Positions 1 through 9,601 of a stretch of 64,000 nt of DNA are shown here, piece by piece. Origin of the DNA: Clostridia bacterium (GTDB taxonomy: Bacteria; Bacillota; Clostridia; Acetivibrionales; DSM-2933). The position numbers and the translations under genes are program-made. The stretch covers positions 1-64,000 of the forward strand of contig JAOAEJ010000004.1 in assembly GCA_026416815.1 (NCBI GenBank), written 5' to 3'. A model generated the notes under the pieces. The model worked only from the letters and a program-made list of their open reading frames with translations, made no database searches and was not told the origin of the DNA. Numbering within the stretch: position 1 is the first letter of the stretch; the number at the start of each line of letters is the position of its first letter.

Positions 1-1
1 T

Positions 2-3000
2 ACATACTCTGTATTAGCAAAAGACGCAGCGGGTAATACAGCAACAAGTAGCTCAGTAAGTGGTACTACCCTAGCTGACACACAGGCACCAACAGCACCA
101 TCTAACTTAACTCTGTCGAACATAAAAGATAAAAGCATGACTCTAACGTGGTATGCATCCACAGATAATGTCAGGGTAGCAAAATATGATATATACCGTA
201 ATGGTACATATATTAATACCACCACCACTACTACATATGCGGACACAGGACTATCGCCGACTACCACATATACATATTATGTAGTAGCAAAGGACGAGGC
301 TGGAAATTCAGCACAGAGCAGTTCAAAGAGCGGCACAACTTTAGCAGCAGACTCACAGGCGCCTTCAGCACCGGCATATCTAACAATAGTAAATAGAGGA
401 ACTAGTAGTATAACAATAAGCTGGATGGCTTCTTATGACAACATTGGTGTAGTAGGATATAGTATATATCGTAATGGAGTTCTTAGTAATGCTAATACTG
501 TAGCAACATCTGATACTCAATATGGACTTGTGCCAAATACCACATATACATTTTACGTAGTGGCAAAGGACGCTGTAGGGAATACGGCACAAAGTAGCAC
601 AATTACTGCTACAACTTTGGCTGATACTCAGCCACCAACAGCACCCTTGGGTTTAGCGGCGGCAAACAGAGGTGTGACTAGTATAACAATCGGCTGGGCG
701 CCATCTTCAGATAATTCAGGTATAGCACGATATAATATCTACGCAAACAACTCATTTGTAGCAAGTACAAACGGACTATCATATACCATTACTAGCCTAA
801 AGCCTGGGACGACATACCTTTTTGATGTAGTAGCAACGGACTTAGCAGGGAATACAGCTAAAAGCTCTATGTATGCGCAAACCCTGCAGGATACAGAAGC
901 CCCTATTCCAGCAACATATCTGATGGTAACAAGCAGGACGGCTACAAAACTAACAATAAGCTGGACTGCAGGCTCTGATAATGCTGGAGCACCTCAGTAT
1001 GATGTATATCGTAATGGAGTATTAATAAAGAGTGTTGGAACAGCCACATCTTATACGGATACTGGGCTTGCACCAAATACTTCATATACATATTATGTAT
1101 ATACATACGATACATTATACAGAGTACCGAGCAGCTCCATAACCGGTACAACTTTGGTGGATACAGAAGCACCTACAGCTCCTGCTAATCTGTCAGTATC
1201 AAGTAGGACTGAAAAAAGTATAACTTTAAGTTGGGGTACATCTACCGATAATGTAGGAATAAAACAGTATGATATATATCGAAACGGTACACTCGTAGGT
1301 AGTACTACAACAGCTACAACATTCACTAATACGGGATTATTGCCTAATACTACCTATACATATGCTGTAATTGCAAAAGATACTTCCGGGAATACAGCTC
1401 AGAGCAGTTCAATAACCGGAACAACACTAGCTGATACGCAAGCACCAACAACACCTGCTAACCTATCAGCTACGGCTACTACTGAGACAAGTATAGCAAT
1501 ACGTTGGGATGCCGCTACTGATAATATAGCAGTAACACAGTACAATATATTCCGTAACGGAACGTATATTGGCTCAACAGCTACATCCACTGCCTATACT
1601 GATACCGGATTGGCAGAGGGCACAAGTTATACATATACAATACTAGCTAAAGATGCAGCTGGCAATGTATCTGACTTAAGCAGCCCGCTATCGGTGAAAA
1701 CATTGGGTTCAGCGCCTACAGCTCCCACTAATTTGAGGGTAATATCAGCAACTGCAACATCCATATCACTTTATTGGAATGCTTCAACTGATGATGTTGG
1801 AGTAACACAATACAATATATATCGTGATGGCATTTATATAGGTGCGACAGGAACAGCTACATCATTTGTAGACAACAAGGAATTGACCGAAGGTAAAAGT
1901 TATAAGTATACAGTAAAAGCAAAGGACGCAGCAGGTAACTTATCTGATGCTAGTAATGAAATAATAGGTACAACTCAAAATGAGGTACCTACAGCGCCAA
2001 GCGGTTTAAGGATATTATCAACGACTACAACATCCATAGGGCTTTACTGGGAAGCTGCAACGGATAATGTAGGAGTAACACAATACAATGTATACCGTGA
2101 TGGAGTATATGTAGGAAGTACCGGAACAGCTACATCATTTACAGATAGCAATGGCTTAGTATCGAATACAAAATATACATATACAGTAAAAGCAAAGGAC
2201 GCAGTAGAAAATTTATCTCAAGCGAGTAATGAGGCAGTGGGTATAATAGACGCGATAGCGCCATCAGCTCCTACTAATTTGAGGGTACTGTCAACAACCG
2301 CAACATCCATATCACTTTATTGGAATGCATCTACCGATGAGGTAGGAGTAATACAGTATAATGTATACCGTGATGGTGTTTATGTAGGTGCTACCGGAAC
2401 ATCTACTTCATTTACTGACAACAAGGAATTGGCTGAAGGTAAAAGCTATAAATATACAGTAAAAGCAATAGATAAAGCTAACAACTTATCGGCGGCAAGT
2501 AATGAAGTAATAGGGACAACTCAAAGTCAAGCGCCTACAGCTCCAAACGGTTTAAGGGTGATGTCAACAACTACAACATCTATAGCACTCTACTGGGAAG
2601 CTTCAACGGACAATGTAGGAGTAACGCAATACAATGTATACCGTAATGGTATATATTTAGGCAGCACAGGAACAGCAACATCATTTACAGATGACAAGGA
2701 ATTAGTTCCCAACACAAGATATACATATACAGTAAAAGCAAAGGATGCAGCAGAGAATTTATCTCAAGCAAGTAATGAAGTAGTGGGTATAATAGATACA
2801 ATGCCACCTACAGTTCCTACAGGTTTGACTATATTATCTGTAGGAGGAACGACTATAGAATTTGGTTGGAATAAATCGGAAGACAATGTAGGGGTTGTAC
2901 AATACAATATATTTCGTGACGGAGTATATATAGGTAGTACTGGGACAGCATTATCATTTACTGATGAGGGATTGGAAGAGGGTAAGAGTTATAATTATAC

Positions 3001-5332
3001 AGTGCTAGCCAAAGATGGGGCAACAAAACCTAACGTATCTGCACAAAGTAATGTGTTGATAGGTACAACTCAAAATCAGCCACCCACCGCCCCAAGCGAT
3101 TTGAGGGTAACGTCCGCACAAGGGACATCCATAGAACTTGGTTGGAATAAATCGGAAGATAATGTAGGGGTAACACAGTACAATATATTCCGTGACGGTA
3201 TATATGTAGGTAGTACCGGAACAGCGACATCATTTACTGATGATAAAGATTTAGTTCCAAACAGAAGGTATACATATACAGTTATAGCAAAGGATAAGGC
3301 AGGGAATGTATCTCAAGCAAGTAACGAAGCAGTTGGTATAATAGATACAATAGCACCTACAGTTCCTACCGACTTAGTGGTATTGTCTTCCACAGGGACA
3401 ACTATAGAAATTAGTTGGAGTAAATCGGAAGATAATGTAGGGGTAGCACAATACAATATATTCCGTGACGGAGTATATAAAGGTAGTACTGGGACAGCGT
3501 TATCATTTACTGATGAGGGATTGGAAGAGGGTAAGAGCTATAATTATACAGTGCTAGCCAAAGATGGGGCAACAAAACCTAATGTATCTGCTCAAAGTAA
3601 TGTGCTGATAGGTACAACTCAAAATCAGCCACCCACTGCCCCAAGCGATTTGAGGGTAACGTCCGCACAAGGGACATCCATAGAACTTGGTTGGATTAAG
3701 TCGGAAGATAATGTAGGGGTAACACAGTACAATATATTCCGTGACGGTATATATGTAGGTAGTACCGGAACAGCGACATCATTTACTGATAACAAGGATT
3801 TAGTTCCAAATAGAAGATATACATATACAGTGATAGCAAAAGATAAGGCCGGGAATATATCTCAAGAAAGTAATGAAGCAGCGGGTATAATAGATACAAT
3901 AGCACCTACAGCGCCATCAAACCTGCAAGTGTCATCAACAGATGCATATTCTGTATCACTTTACTGGGAGCCATCAACTGATAATGTAGCAGTAACTCAA
4001 TATAATATATTCTGTGATGGCGAATATGTAGGCAGTACTGGAACAGCAACGTCGTTTACTGATGATAACGGTGTAGCACCAAATACAAGTTATACTTATA
4101 CTGTACTCGCAAAAGATAAGGCTGGCAATGCATCAGTTATGAGTAACTCTATTGTTGCGACAACACAGGGGCCGATTAGTCCACCACCAAGTGGAACAAA
4201 GTTTATATTAAATTATGATGGCAAAACGTACCACTATGATATGGACCCTAAGAATTCAAAAATCATTCTAAATGCCTTACTATCCAATAACTCTATATAT
4301 TTAGCCAATAGACAAAATCCTACAGATGAGCCAATGTATGTGCTGGAAAATTACTATGGTCAAGTTGGACCAGCCTGGATACAAATATTAGCAAGTTGGT
4401 TAAAGGATGTTACTGTAAAATATGAAAATGGAGAATATACAAAACAAGATTATCTTACTATTTCTAATACAATAAGAGATTTACTAAAATGTACGTTAGC
4501 CGGCCGAGCTTCACTTATGAATGATCATCTAGTATATGACCCCAATGACTATGCATGGAGTACATATTTTAGAGATTTGAATATGAGGATAGTTCTAAGT
4601 GATGAATCTTATGCAAACGGTAATACTAGCAATGAAGTTCAATGGCTAGTTGCAGCAATTAATGGGTATGTGAACGCTCCTTTATATGAATTTGAAAGAA
4701 TGATGTCACTTTCTTTAGTCGCAAACAGTTTCATATCTGCTATACAAAGCGTTGCCAGCCTAATTGGTACATCTAGTACATCTACTCAAGCTGTGCAAAG
4801 AGATGCTTTGGCAAGACAGATGCAAAGAGTTGAAAGTGCAGTTTTACAAGCAGAAAAAGATGCAATAATAAGTGAAACTCCTTTGTTGATAAGAGTTATT
4901 TCGAAATTTCTAAATGATCTTAAAGCTAAAAATGCAGTTACCAAGACTGCGGATGAGGTTAATGAGTGGTGGAGAACTGTTAAAGGTTATACAAATCCTC
5001 CTTATACTCCGGGAACAAATGTGTTAGAATTTGAACTAGAAGAAATAACAACGTTTGTAAGGGTTTATGATAATGTGAACTCATTCCAAAAGGGAGGATG
5101 GATAATGAAGAAAGAAGATATCGTTGGGTTGACTGCTGAACAAATCAAAGATAAATACGCTCTGCCAACATTGCCTAAATATATTACTGACGTGGAAATT
5201 CCAGCAGAAACAAAACTTAGGATTGGTGAAGCTAACCCATTACCTGGCTGGGGTAGTGGAGGAGGAACTCAGATAGATATGATGGGACAGTTCAATTTCG
5301 GCGAAAAATTTCTTAATCCAAGAGAATTATAA
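2..5332 (+). CDS. Giant fibronectin type III repeat surface protein with toxin-like C-terminus (5' end outside window)
   Basis: The reading frame is open from base 2, so the start lies upstream; about 1776 residues are inside the window. I count the tail of one FN3 domain and then 15 complete FN3 domains of about 90 residues. Each begins with a P-(T/S)-(A/V)-P-x-x-L motif and contains a D-N-V-G-V-x-Q-Y-N-(I/V)-(Y/F)-R-(D/N)-G core. The last ~380 residues (from about 4190) are not FN3. They are helical in the middle and end in a compact segment with P-G-W-G-x-G-G-G-T-Q followed by N-P-R-E-L. GGGTQ near the C-terminus recalls TNT-type and other polymorphic toxin tips, but that assignment is inference. 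A small gene follows after 17 bases, as expected for an immunity gene. FN3 strings are common in clostridial extracellular proteins. No sortase motif or S-layer domain is visible at the C-terminus. Confidence 0.85.
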   Translation, partial: TYSVLAKDAAGNTATSSSVSGTTLADTQAPTAPSNLTLSNIKDKSMTLTWYASTDNVRVAKYDIYRNGTYINTTTTTTYADTGLSPTTTYTYYVVAKDEAGNSAQSSSKSGTTLAADSQAPSAPAYLTIVNRGTSSITISWMASYDNIGVVGYSIYRNGVLSNANTVATSDTQYGLVPNTTYTFYVVAKDAVGNTAQSSTITATTLADTQPPTAPLGLAAANRGVTSITIGWAPSSDNSGIARYNIYANNSFVASTNGLSYTITSLKPGTTYLFDVVATDLAGNTAKSSMYAQTLQDTEAPIPATYLMVTSRTATKLTISWTAGSDNAGAPQYDVYRNGVLIKSVGTATSYTDTGLAPNTSYTYYVYTYDTLYRVPSSSITGTTLVDTEAPTAPANLSVSSRTEKSITLSWGTSTDNVGIKQYDIYRNGTLVGSTTTATTFTNTGLLPNTTYTYAVIAKDTSGNTAQSSSITGTTLADTQAPTTPANLSATATTETSIAIRWDAATDNIAVTQYNIFRNGTYIGSTATSTAYTDTGLAEGTSYTYTILAKDAAGNVSDLSSPLSVKTLGSAPTAPTNLRVISATATSISLYWNASTDDVGVTQYNIYRDGIYIGATGTATSFVDNKELTEGKSYKYTVKAKDAAGNLSDASNEIIGTTQNEVPTAPSGLRILSTTTTSIGLYWEAATDNVGVTQYNVYRDGVYVGSTGTATSFTDSNGLVSNTKYTYTVKAKDAVENLSQASNEAVGIIDAIAPSAPTNLRVLSTTATSISLYWNASTDEVGVIQYNVYRDGVYVGATGTSTSFTDNKELAEGKSYKYTVKAIDKANNLSAASNEVIGTTQSQAPTAPNGLRVMSTTTTSIALYWEASTDNVGVTQYNVYRNGIYLGSTGTATSFTDDKELVPNTRYTYTVKAKDAAENLSQASNEVVGIIDTMPPTVPTGLTILSVGGTTIEFGWNKSEDNVGVVQYNIFRDGVYIGSTGTALSFTDEGLEEGKSYNYTVLAKDGATKPNVSAQSNVLIGTTQNQPPTAPSDLRVTSAQGTSIELGWNKSEDNVGVTQYNIFRDGIYVGSTGTATSFTDDKDLVPNRRYTYTVIAKDKAGNVSQASNEAVGIIDTIAPTVPTDLVVLSSTGTTIEISWSKSEDNVGVAQYNIFRDGVYKGSTGTALSFTDEGLEEGKSYNYTVLAKDGATKPNVSAQSNVLIGTTQNQPPTAPSDLRVTSAQGTSIELGWIKSEDNVGVTQYNIFRDGIYVGSTGTATSFTDNKDLVPNRRYTYTVIAKDKAGNISQESNEAAGIIDTIAPTAPSNLQVSSTDAYSVSLYWEPSTDNVAVTQYNIFCDGEYVGSTGTATSFTDDNGVAPNTSYTYTVLAKDKAGNASVMSNSIVATTQGPISPPPSGTKFILNYDGKTYHYDMDPKNSKIILNALLSNNSIYLANRQNPTDEPMYVLENYYGQVGPAWIQILASWLKDVTVKYENGEYTKQDYLTISNTIRDLLKCTLAGRASLMNDHLVYDPNDYAWSTYFRDLNMRIVLSDESYANGNTSNEVQWLVAAINGYVNAPLYEFERMMSLSLVANSFISAIQSVASLIGTSSTSTQAVQRDALARQMQRVESAVLQAEKDAIISETPLLIRVISKFLNDLKAKNAVTKTADEVNEWWRTVKGYTNPPYTPGTNVLEFELEEITTFVRVYDNVNSFQKGGWIMKKEDIVGLTAEQIKDKYALPTLPKYITDVEIPAETKLRIGEANPLPGWGSGGGTQIDMMGQFNFGEKFLNPREL
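2812..3909 (+). repeat. Near-identical 549-bp tandem duplication inside the FN3 array
   Basis: The segments starting at 2812 and 3361 are offset by 549 bases (183 codons, two FN3 domains) and are almost identical over most of their length. The shared part includes the distinctive G-A-T-K-P-N-V-S-A-Q-S insert found in only these two copies. This points to a recent in-frame duplication of a two-domain unit. Confidence 0.8.
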
Positions 5333-5349
5333 CAAGGAGAGTGAAAACA

Positions 5350-5685
5350 GTGAGTGATTTTAGAGTAGAGCAAAAGACTTTGTTTATTGGGAGCAACAAA
5401 ATTGAGTTCCAACACCCAATTGATAATGTTAAGAATTGTGGAGATTTGTATATAGTGTTAATTGATAGTCCAAGCATTAATAATATCTATGCAGTGAACG
5501 GAAAAGCGCAGATTGTTTGGCAGATTGAAGATGCTGGTATTGTGTATTCGATTGTTAACGATGTTCCTTATGTTGGTACTAGGATCACTGATTTAAACCA
5601 AATAGTTGTAACTAATTTTAATGGTGTTACCTATACCATTGACCCTGATAATGGAAAAATTGTTGGAAGAGGTAATACAAAGTAA
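5350..5685 (+). CDS. Small protein, candidate immunity protein for the upstream toxin-like domain
   Basis: This 111-residue acidic cytoplasmic-type protein has no signal peptide. I chose GTG at 5350 because the strong Shine-Dalgarno AAGGAGA (5334-5340) sits 9 bases upstream; the earlier in-frame GTG at 5341 would directly abut it. The sequence is beta-rich with a pattern like one blade of a PQQ-type propeller (A-V-N-G-K-A-Q-I-V-W-Q-I). Proteins of this size and pattern often sit immediately 3' of polymorphic toxins. It is probably co-transcribed with the FN3 gene (17-base gap). Function as an immunity protein is inferred from position and size only. Confidence 0.6.
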   Translation: MSDFRVEQKTLFIGSNKIEFQHPIDNVKNCGDLYIVLIDSPSINNIYAVNGKAQIVWQIEDAGIVYSIVNDVPYVGTRITDLNQIVVTNFNGVTYTIDPDNGKIVGRGNTK

Positions 5686-5703
5686 AATATTCTTTAAAAT
5701 GAA

Positions 5704-5740
5704 ATTTATAGCCCACCAAGTAAAATGGTGGGCTATAAAT
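5704..5740 (+). terminator. Perfect 15-bp hairpin between the small gene and the lipoprotein gene
   Basis: Arms 5704-5718 and 5726-5740 are perfectly complementary with a 7-base loop. There is no T-run after it, and it ends just before the GAGGT ribosome binding site (5743-5747) of the next gene. It may be a processing or attenuation hairpin rather than a simple terminator. Confidence 0.5.
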
Positions 5741-5752
5741 GTGAGGTAACAT

Positions 5753-6406
5753 ATGTTTAAAAGATGGATAAATGTATTGTTATTACTGTTTCTAGTTTTA
5801 ATGTCATTTAGTGCATGTAATAATAAGGGTCAAAACAAAAGCCTAGAAGTTACTAGTTTAGAAACTACCAGTCAAATGGTTGAAGGTAGCAATAAAGCTA
5901 TATCGACTTCAGTAGATACAGGAAAATCTAGTACTGATACTCAATCAGGAAATGATGAAAAAAGCATTGATAGTTCCAATGAAGAGGCATACAAAAAGGA
6001 AACAATGATGTTACATTGTGTGTTGTTGGAGAGTATAGCACTAAAAAATAATGCAATGATACCTGCTTTAACATTTTCGGATAACTATGTTAACATCATT
6101 TCAGGTGAAAAGAAACAAGGGTTGAATCAAAAGTACTTTGAGAAATACTTAGCAGGTAATAACATCTATAAAGTAGACTCAATTTCAAAATTGGCTGACT
6201 ATAAAAATATTGAGACGTTAACTTATGATGAAATAATGAAATCACCCGAAAGGTATTTTGTAAATAATAAGGCTAATTTCCAGTATGAAAAAGAAGATGT
6301 TTTAGTTATTATTCATCCTACTAAAGGTTCATCATTAAAGTATGGTTGGGTTGGTATATACAGAATGAAAGATGAACAAAGAAAAATGGTTGCAGGTAGT
6401 TTTTAG
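5753..6406 (+). CDS. Predicted lipoprotein of unknown function
   Basis: 217 residues. The N-terminus is a typical lipoprotein signal: a K-R pair, a run of L/V residues, then S-F-S-A-C with the lipidated Cys near residue 21. Residues ~25-85 are Ser/Thr/Gln/Glu-rich and probably a flexible linker. The rest (~90-217) is a compact mixed domain ending in a W-V-G-I-Y-R-M strand that I do not recognise. The start ATG at 5753 has GAGGT 5 bases upstream. It is followed by a clear terminator, so it ends this transcription unit. Its position behind the surface toxin-like gene suggests a surface role, but nothing in the sequence proves a link. Confidence 0.7.
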   Translation: MFKRWINVLLLLFLVLMSFSACNNKGQNKSLEVTSLETTSQMVEGSNKAISTSVDTGKSSTDTQSGNDEKSIDSSNEEAYKKETMMLHCVLLESIALKNNAMIPALTFSDNYVNIISGEKKQGLNQKYFEKYLAGNNIYKVDSISKLADYKNIETLTYDEIMKSPERYFVNNKANFQYEKEDVLVIIHPTKGSSLKYGWVGIYRMKDEQRKMVAGSF

Positions 6407-6417
6407 TAGAAGTTTTT

Positions 6418-6450
6418 GGCGGTTGTCTACACGATAACCGCCTTCTTTTT
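6418..6450 (+). terminator. Rho-independent terminator after the lipoprotein gene
   Basis: Stem GGCGGTT (6418-6424) pairs with AACCGCC (6436-6442), followed by a T-rich tract to 6450. It lies between convergent genes. Confidence 0.8.
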
Positions 6451-6499
6451 ATGCACAAAATGAACTTTAAGTGTTGCAGAATACTGGATAATATAACCC

Positions 6500-8077
6500 C
6501 TAACTAGTCTTTTTGACATTAATTATGGGCAGTACTGGTTTTAATTTCACTATATATTTTGCTGATACATATATGCCATAGCTACCTATTATAAAGAATG
6601 AAGGAAGTACCAGATACCTATATCTTAATTGTACTTCAATAAAAATGTGTATAAAGATAAACCCTAATACCATAATAAGGAGCGGGTGATAAGAACGAAA
6701 CCTTTCCTTATTCATATAAATACTAATTAACGATATGATAATGAATAATATCATAAGAGTATAGTTAATCTTTTCTGTATATGCAACTAGTTTAATTTTA
6801 TTAGGTGTTAGAGTGGTACCCGGCGTTACAAAGTTTATAAATGAATGGTCAAAATCTGCCCACATTGTTTTAAACTTTGTGAAGAAAAGGCGCACTAATT
6901 TCTTTTTATCTTTAGTTCTTTCTATGATAAGCTTCTTTTCTTGAGCATCCCTTTCCGGTCCAATAGGGTATTTACTTATATAATTATCGTCTTTAGGGTT
7001 GTACATTCCCCCAGATTGATGATTGAAGCCTAAAACAAACTTCCATAAGGGGTTTCTGTTTGTTAAGGGATAATCTGAAACTCCTGTATGCACAATGGCA
7101 AAACTAAATACTTGGGTTACTATAAAAAAGACTATTATTACGCCAACTGGCAGCCCTGACCTATGCAGCAAAGACTTTAGTATGCTTTTGAAGTGGCCTT
7201 TTTGAACATCAGTCTCGCCAGAGCTATCACTCCCTCTAAACAATAAATAAAATACAGCGATGCTTGCTATAATTACTGGACCTTCAGGCCTTATAGCGTT
7301 TCCTATAGCAATAAATACTCCCACTAAAATAAACGTATATTTTCTAGCGCCGCATATAGCCAAGTATAGAGCGAGATAAAATAGAAATGAGGCCAAAATC
7401 TGATTTGTAAGTACTGAGCACATATATATACTTTCAATATATATTGCATAAGCCAATCCTGCTATACGGCCAACGTTTTCATTAAAAACCTTTGCTGCAG
7501 TCAGATATACTAGAACACATGTACCTACACTGAAAAGAACATTCAGCAGCTTCAGTACCACATAGCCTTCCCCGAATATCTTTAATATAAGAGTTTGATA
7601 CACAACGAAGCCTAGCTGATATACCCATTGTTGAAAATACTCAATACCTTTTATATAGTTAAAATTGCCTGAGTTAATAGCCTTTGCAGCTTTATAAAGA
7701 AGATCATAATCAGATATGGGCTTGGTTTCAACAGAGATAATCCATATTAGCCTCAACAAAAAAGCAACTGCAACTAATAATATAATGTACTTTTTTCTTG
7801 AAGGAAGCTGATTCTTAGAAAATCTCATCAGAAGTGGAGATATGATATACATAATAGGTATTATAAGTACAACTGCGATGAAGGCTTTTAAAAGTAAAGC
7901 ACTAGTACCAGACCCTAAAACACTGCTTATAGAGAGATATTTTAGCTGCAAATTCGGATTGAAAATATAATTTAAATTATAAATAAAAATTACCGAAAAA
8001 ACTAATGCACTAAAAGCTAGCATGAGTTTATTAATTATAACCGATATAGACTTACCAAAATGATGTAAAGAAAACAT
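6500..8077 (-). CDS. Polytopic membrane glycosyltransferase-like protein (GT39/PMT-like)
   Basis: About 525 residues with roughly 12 hydrophobic segments. A large outer loop after the first helices carries a conserved-looking acidic motif (E-T-K-P-I-S-D-Y), as in family 39/83 dolichyl- or polyprenyl-phosphate-sugar-dependent transferases. Likely role: transfer of a lipid-linked sugar to protein or cell-wall polymer at the outer membrane face. I chose the ATG at 8077 because AAAGGA lies upstream of it. A frame extension to 8191 adds 38 residues without a ribosome binding site. It stands alone and is convergent with the lipoprotein gene. The exact substrate cannot be told. Confidence 0.6.
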   Translation of the reverse strand: MFSLHHFGKSISVIINKLMLAFSALVFSVIFIYNLNYIFNPNLQLKYLSISSVLGSGTSALLLKAFIAVVLIIPIMYIISPLLMRFSKNQLPSRKKYIILLVAVAFLLRLIWIISVETKPISDYDLLYKAAKAINSGNFNYIKGIEYFQQWVYQLGFVVYQTLILKIFGEGYVVLKLLNVLFSVGTCVLVYLTAAKVFNENVGRIAGLAYAIYIESIYMCSVLTNQILASFLFYLALYLAICGARKYTFILVGVFIAIGNAIRPEGPVIIASIAVFYLLFRGSDSSGETDVQKGHFKSILKSLLHRSGLPVGVIIVFFIVTQVFSFAIVHTGVSDYPLTNRNPLWKFVLGFNHQSGGMYNPKDDNYISKYPIGPERDAQEKKLIIERTKDKKKLVRLFFTKFKTMWADFDHSFINFVTPGTTLTPNKIKLVAYTEKINYTLMILFIIISLISIYMNKERFRSYHPLLIMVLGFIFIHIFIEVQLRYRYLVLPSFFIIGSYGIYVSAKYIVKLKPVLPIINVKKTS

Positions 8078-8342
8078 TTCTAAATCCTTTCTGAATATTA
8101 AACTACACCTGAGAATATTGAATACTTTTAGATAAAACAATAATAGATTTAACTGTGGGCGGCTAATATAACTTGATACCGAACTAATCATACATTTTTA
8201 TCGTAAGTATCAAAAAGCCTGAATTATGTAAGGTTCTCATTTGCTTAATCATTATAATATAAATATTATGTTAAATCAATATAGATGGTATCATAGGTTC
8301 ACCCAGCTTACTCGCTTATAGACAAGCATTTTAAAATAAAAA

Positions 8343-8371
8343 TTGACAATACTATCGGCATACGATATAAT
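8343..8371 (+). promoter_or_regulatory. SigA promoter of the first PadR operon
   Basis: TTGACA (8343-8348), a 17-base spacer and TATAAT (8366-8371): a perfect consensus promoter. The remainder of the 8078-8454 gap shows only AT-rich sequence plus the operators listed separately. Confidence 0.85.
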
Positions 8372-8398
8372 GGCAACAGATAGTATCGCAAGCCGATA
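8353..8398 (+). promoter_or_regulatory. Two copies of palindrome TATCG-N5-CGATA, candidate PadR operators
   Basis: Copy 1 is 8353-8367 and overlaps the promoter spacer and -10 box. Copy 2 is 8384-8398, 31 bases downstream (about three helical turns, same face). Placement over the promoter suggests autorepression by the PadR protein encoded just downstream. The binding itself is inferred. Confidence 0.7.
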
Positions 8399-8454
8399 TA
8401 ACGTAATGCGCTATATCACATAACGAAGTATAACATTATCAAGGAGTGAAATAC

Positions 8455-8784
8455 ATGCCTGAAAGCCAAGAACGTGGTGCTCTTACCGAAGCCGTATACT
8501 ATATACTACTTGCCCTGCATACTCCCATGCATGGCTATGGTATTATGCAGTTTGTCAAAGAACTTAGCAAAGAGAGGGTTAACTTGGGAGCCGGAACTCT
8601 TTACGGAGCAATCAATACACTTTTAGAAAAGGGTTGGATAAAAGCTTTAGCGGGCGGTGCCGATAGCAGGAAAAAGGAATATGAGATTACTTCAACCGGT
8701 CGACAGGTCGTACTTGATGAATTACAACGGTTGATGGAACTGATTGAAAACGGTAAAAAAATTATTGGGAGTGATGTGCTATGA
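8455..8784 (+). CDS. PadR family transcriptional regulator
   Basis: 109 residues forming a winged helix-turn-helix: a helical start (Y-Y-I-L-L-A-L), H-G-Y-G-I-M, then the typical G-T-L-Y-G-A-I-N-T-L-L-E-K-G-W-I recognition region and a charged wing. The ATG at 8455 is preceded by AAGGAG (8441-8446) at good spacing; a GTG at 8446 overlaps that site and is unlikely. It overlaps the DUF2812 gene by four bases (ATGA), so the two are translationally coupled. PadR proteins generally repress a neighbouring membrane or efflux gene and their own promoter, which fits the operators upstream. Confidence 0.9.
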   Translation: MPESQERGALTEAVYYILLALHTPMHGYGIMQFVKELSKERVNLGAGTLYGAINTLLEKGWIKALAGGADSRKKEYEITSTGRQVVLDELQRLMELIENGKKIIGSDVL

Positions 8785-9335
8785 AATATAAAGCATACAG
8801 GTTTATTGTTAACTTTGAGAAGGAAGAAAAGTGGTTGAATGAAATGGCTGCAAAGGGTTTGCACTTTATAGATTTTAGCTTCCCATGCCGCTATTTATTC
8901 GAGGAGGGCACACCCGGAGAGTACATATATCGTCTTGAGTTTTTAAATAAGCTGCCTAGTAATGCTGAAAGCAGGGCGTATATTAATTTTATGGAGGAGT
9001 CCGGAGCTGAGTTGGTATCAACATACTTCCGCTGGGCTTGGTTCCGTAAAAAAGCTTCTGAAGGATCTTTTGACTTGTATACTGATTATTCGTCTAAAAT
9101 AAAGCATTACAAACGCATAATCTGGTTCACTGGTATAATCGGGTTATCAAATGTTTTTTTTGGTATATGGAACTTAGCATATGGTGTGTTGGTAACAGGC
9201 CAACGATATAATGTTTTTATTAATGCTTATCTTTCTCCTATTAACTTTGCCGCAGCAATTTTGTGTATATGCGCAGTTGCTAAATACCTACCAAAATTAA
9301 AAAAGCTGAAAAAAGAAAGTCGGATTCACGAATAA
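8781..9335 (+). CDS. DUF2812 domain membrane protein
   Basis: 184 residues. The N-terminal ~110 residues match the DUF2812 pattern: F-x-x-E-x-K-W-L-N-E-M-A-A-K-G and Y-R-L-E-F, then an acidic stretch with W-A-W-F-R-K. Two transmembrane segments follow (about 112-135 and 150-172) with a Lys-rich tail. DUF2812 genes are habitually linked to PadR genes; the protein may be a membrane sensor or anti-regulator. It starts within the PadR stop codon. Function unknown. Confidence 0.8.
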   Translation: MKYKAYRFIVNFEKEEKWLNEMAAKGLHFIDFSFPCRYLFEEGTPGEYIYRLEFLNKLPSNAESRAYINFMEESGAELVSTYFRWAWFRKKASEGSFDLYTDYSSKIKHYKRIIWFTGIIGLSNVFFGIWNLAYGVLVTGQRYNVFINAYLSPINFAAAILCICAVAKYLPKLKKLKKESRIHE

Positions 9336-9372
9336 AAAACATGTCAATAGGATTGCTATAACAGTATAAATA

Positions 9373-9456
9373 CCAAATTTAAAAGTGATTTTATCCAGTT
9401 AGGCAAGTCATGCTTATCACAGCTTATTGCCTAACTGGAACTCACTTTAAATTTGG
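9373..9456 (+). repeat. Dispersed hairpin element family A, copy 1 (plus orientation)
   Basis: An 84-base imperfect palindrome. The inner stem is TCCAGTTAGGCA / TGCCTAACTGGA and the outer stem is CCAAATTTAAA-AGTGA with its complement. Related copies occur at 21611-21715, 22702-22807 (reverse) and 51960-52036 (reverse). The rest of the 9336-9666 gap holds only a second hairpin at 9602-9650. Confidence 0.8.
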
Positions 9457-9601
9457 TCATCTATATCAAAGAGGTACGGTTATTTATACTTTCAGTGGTT
9501 TTCTATGTTAGCTTTTCAAGGTTCTATACTCTTTTCTAGAATAGTTGAGATTTTTTAGTTGATATAGTGTACATTCACTTTTGCTAAAAACTATATTGCG
9601 T

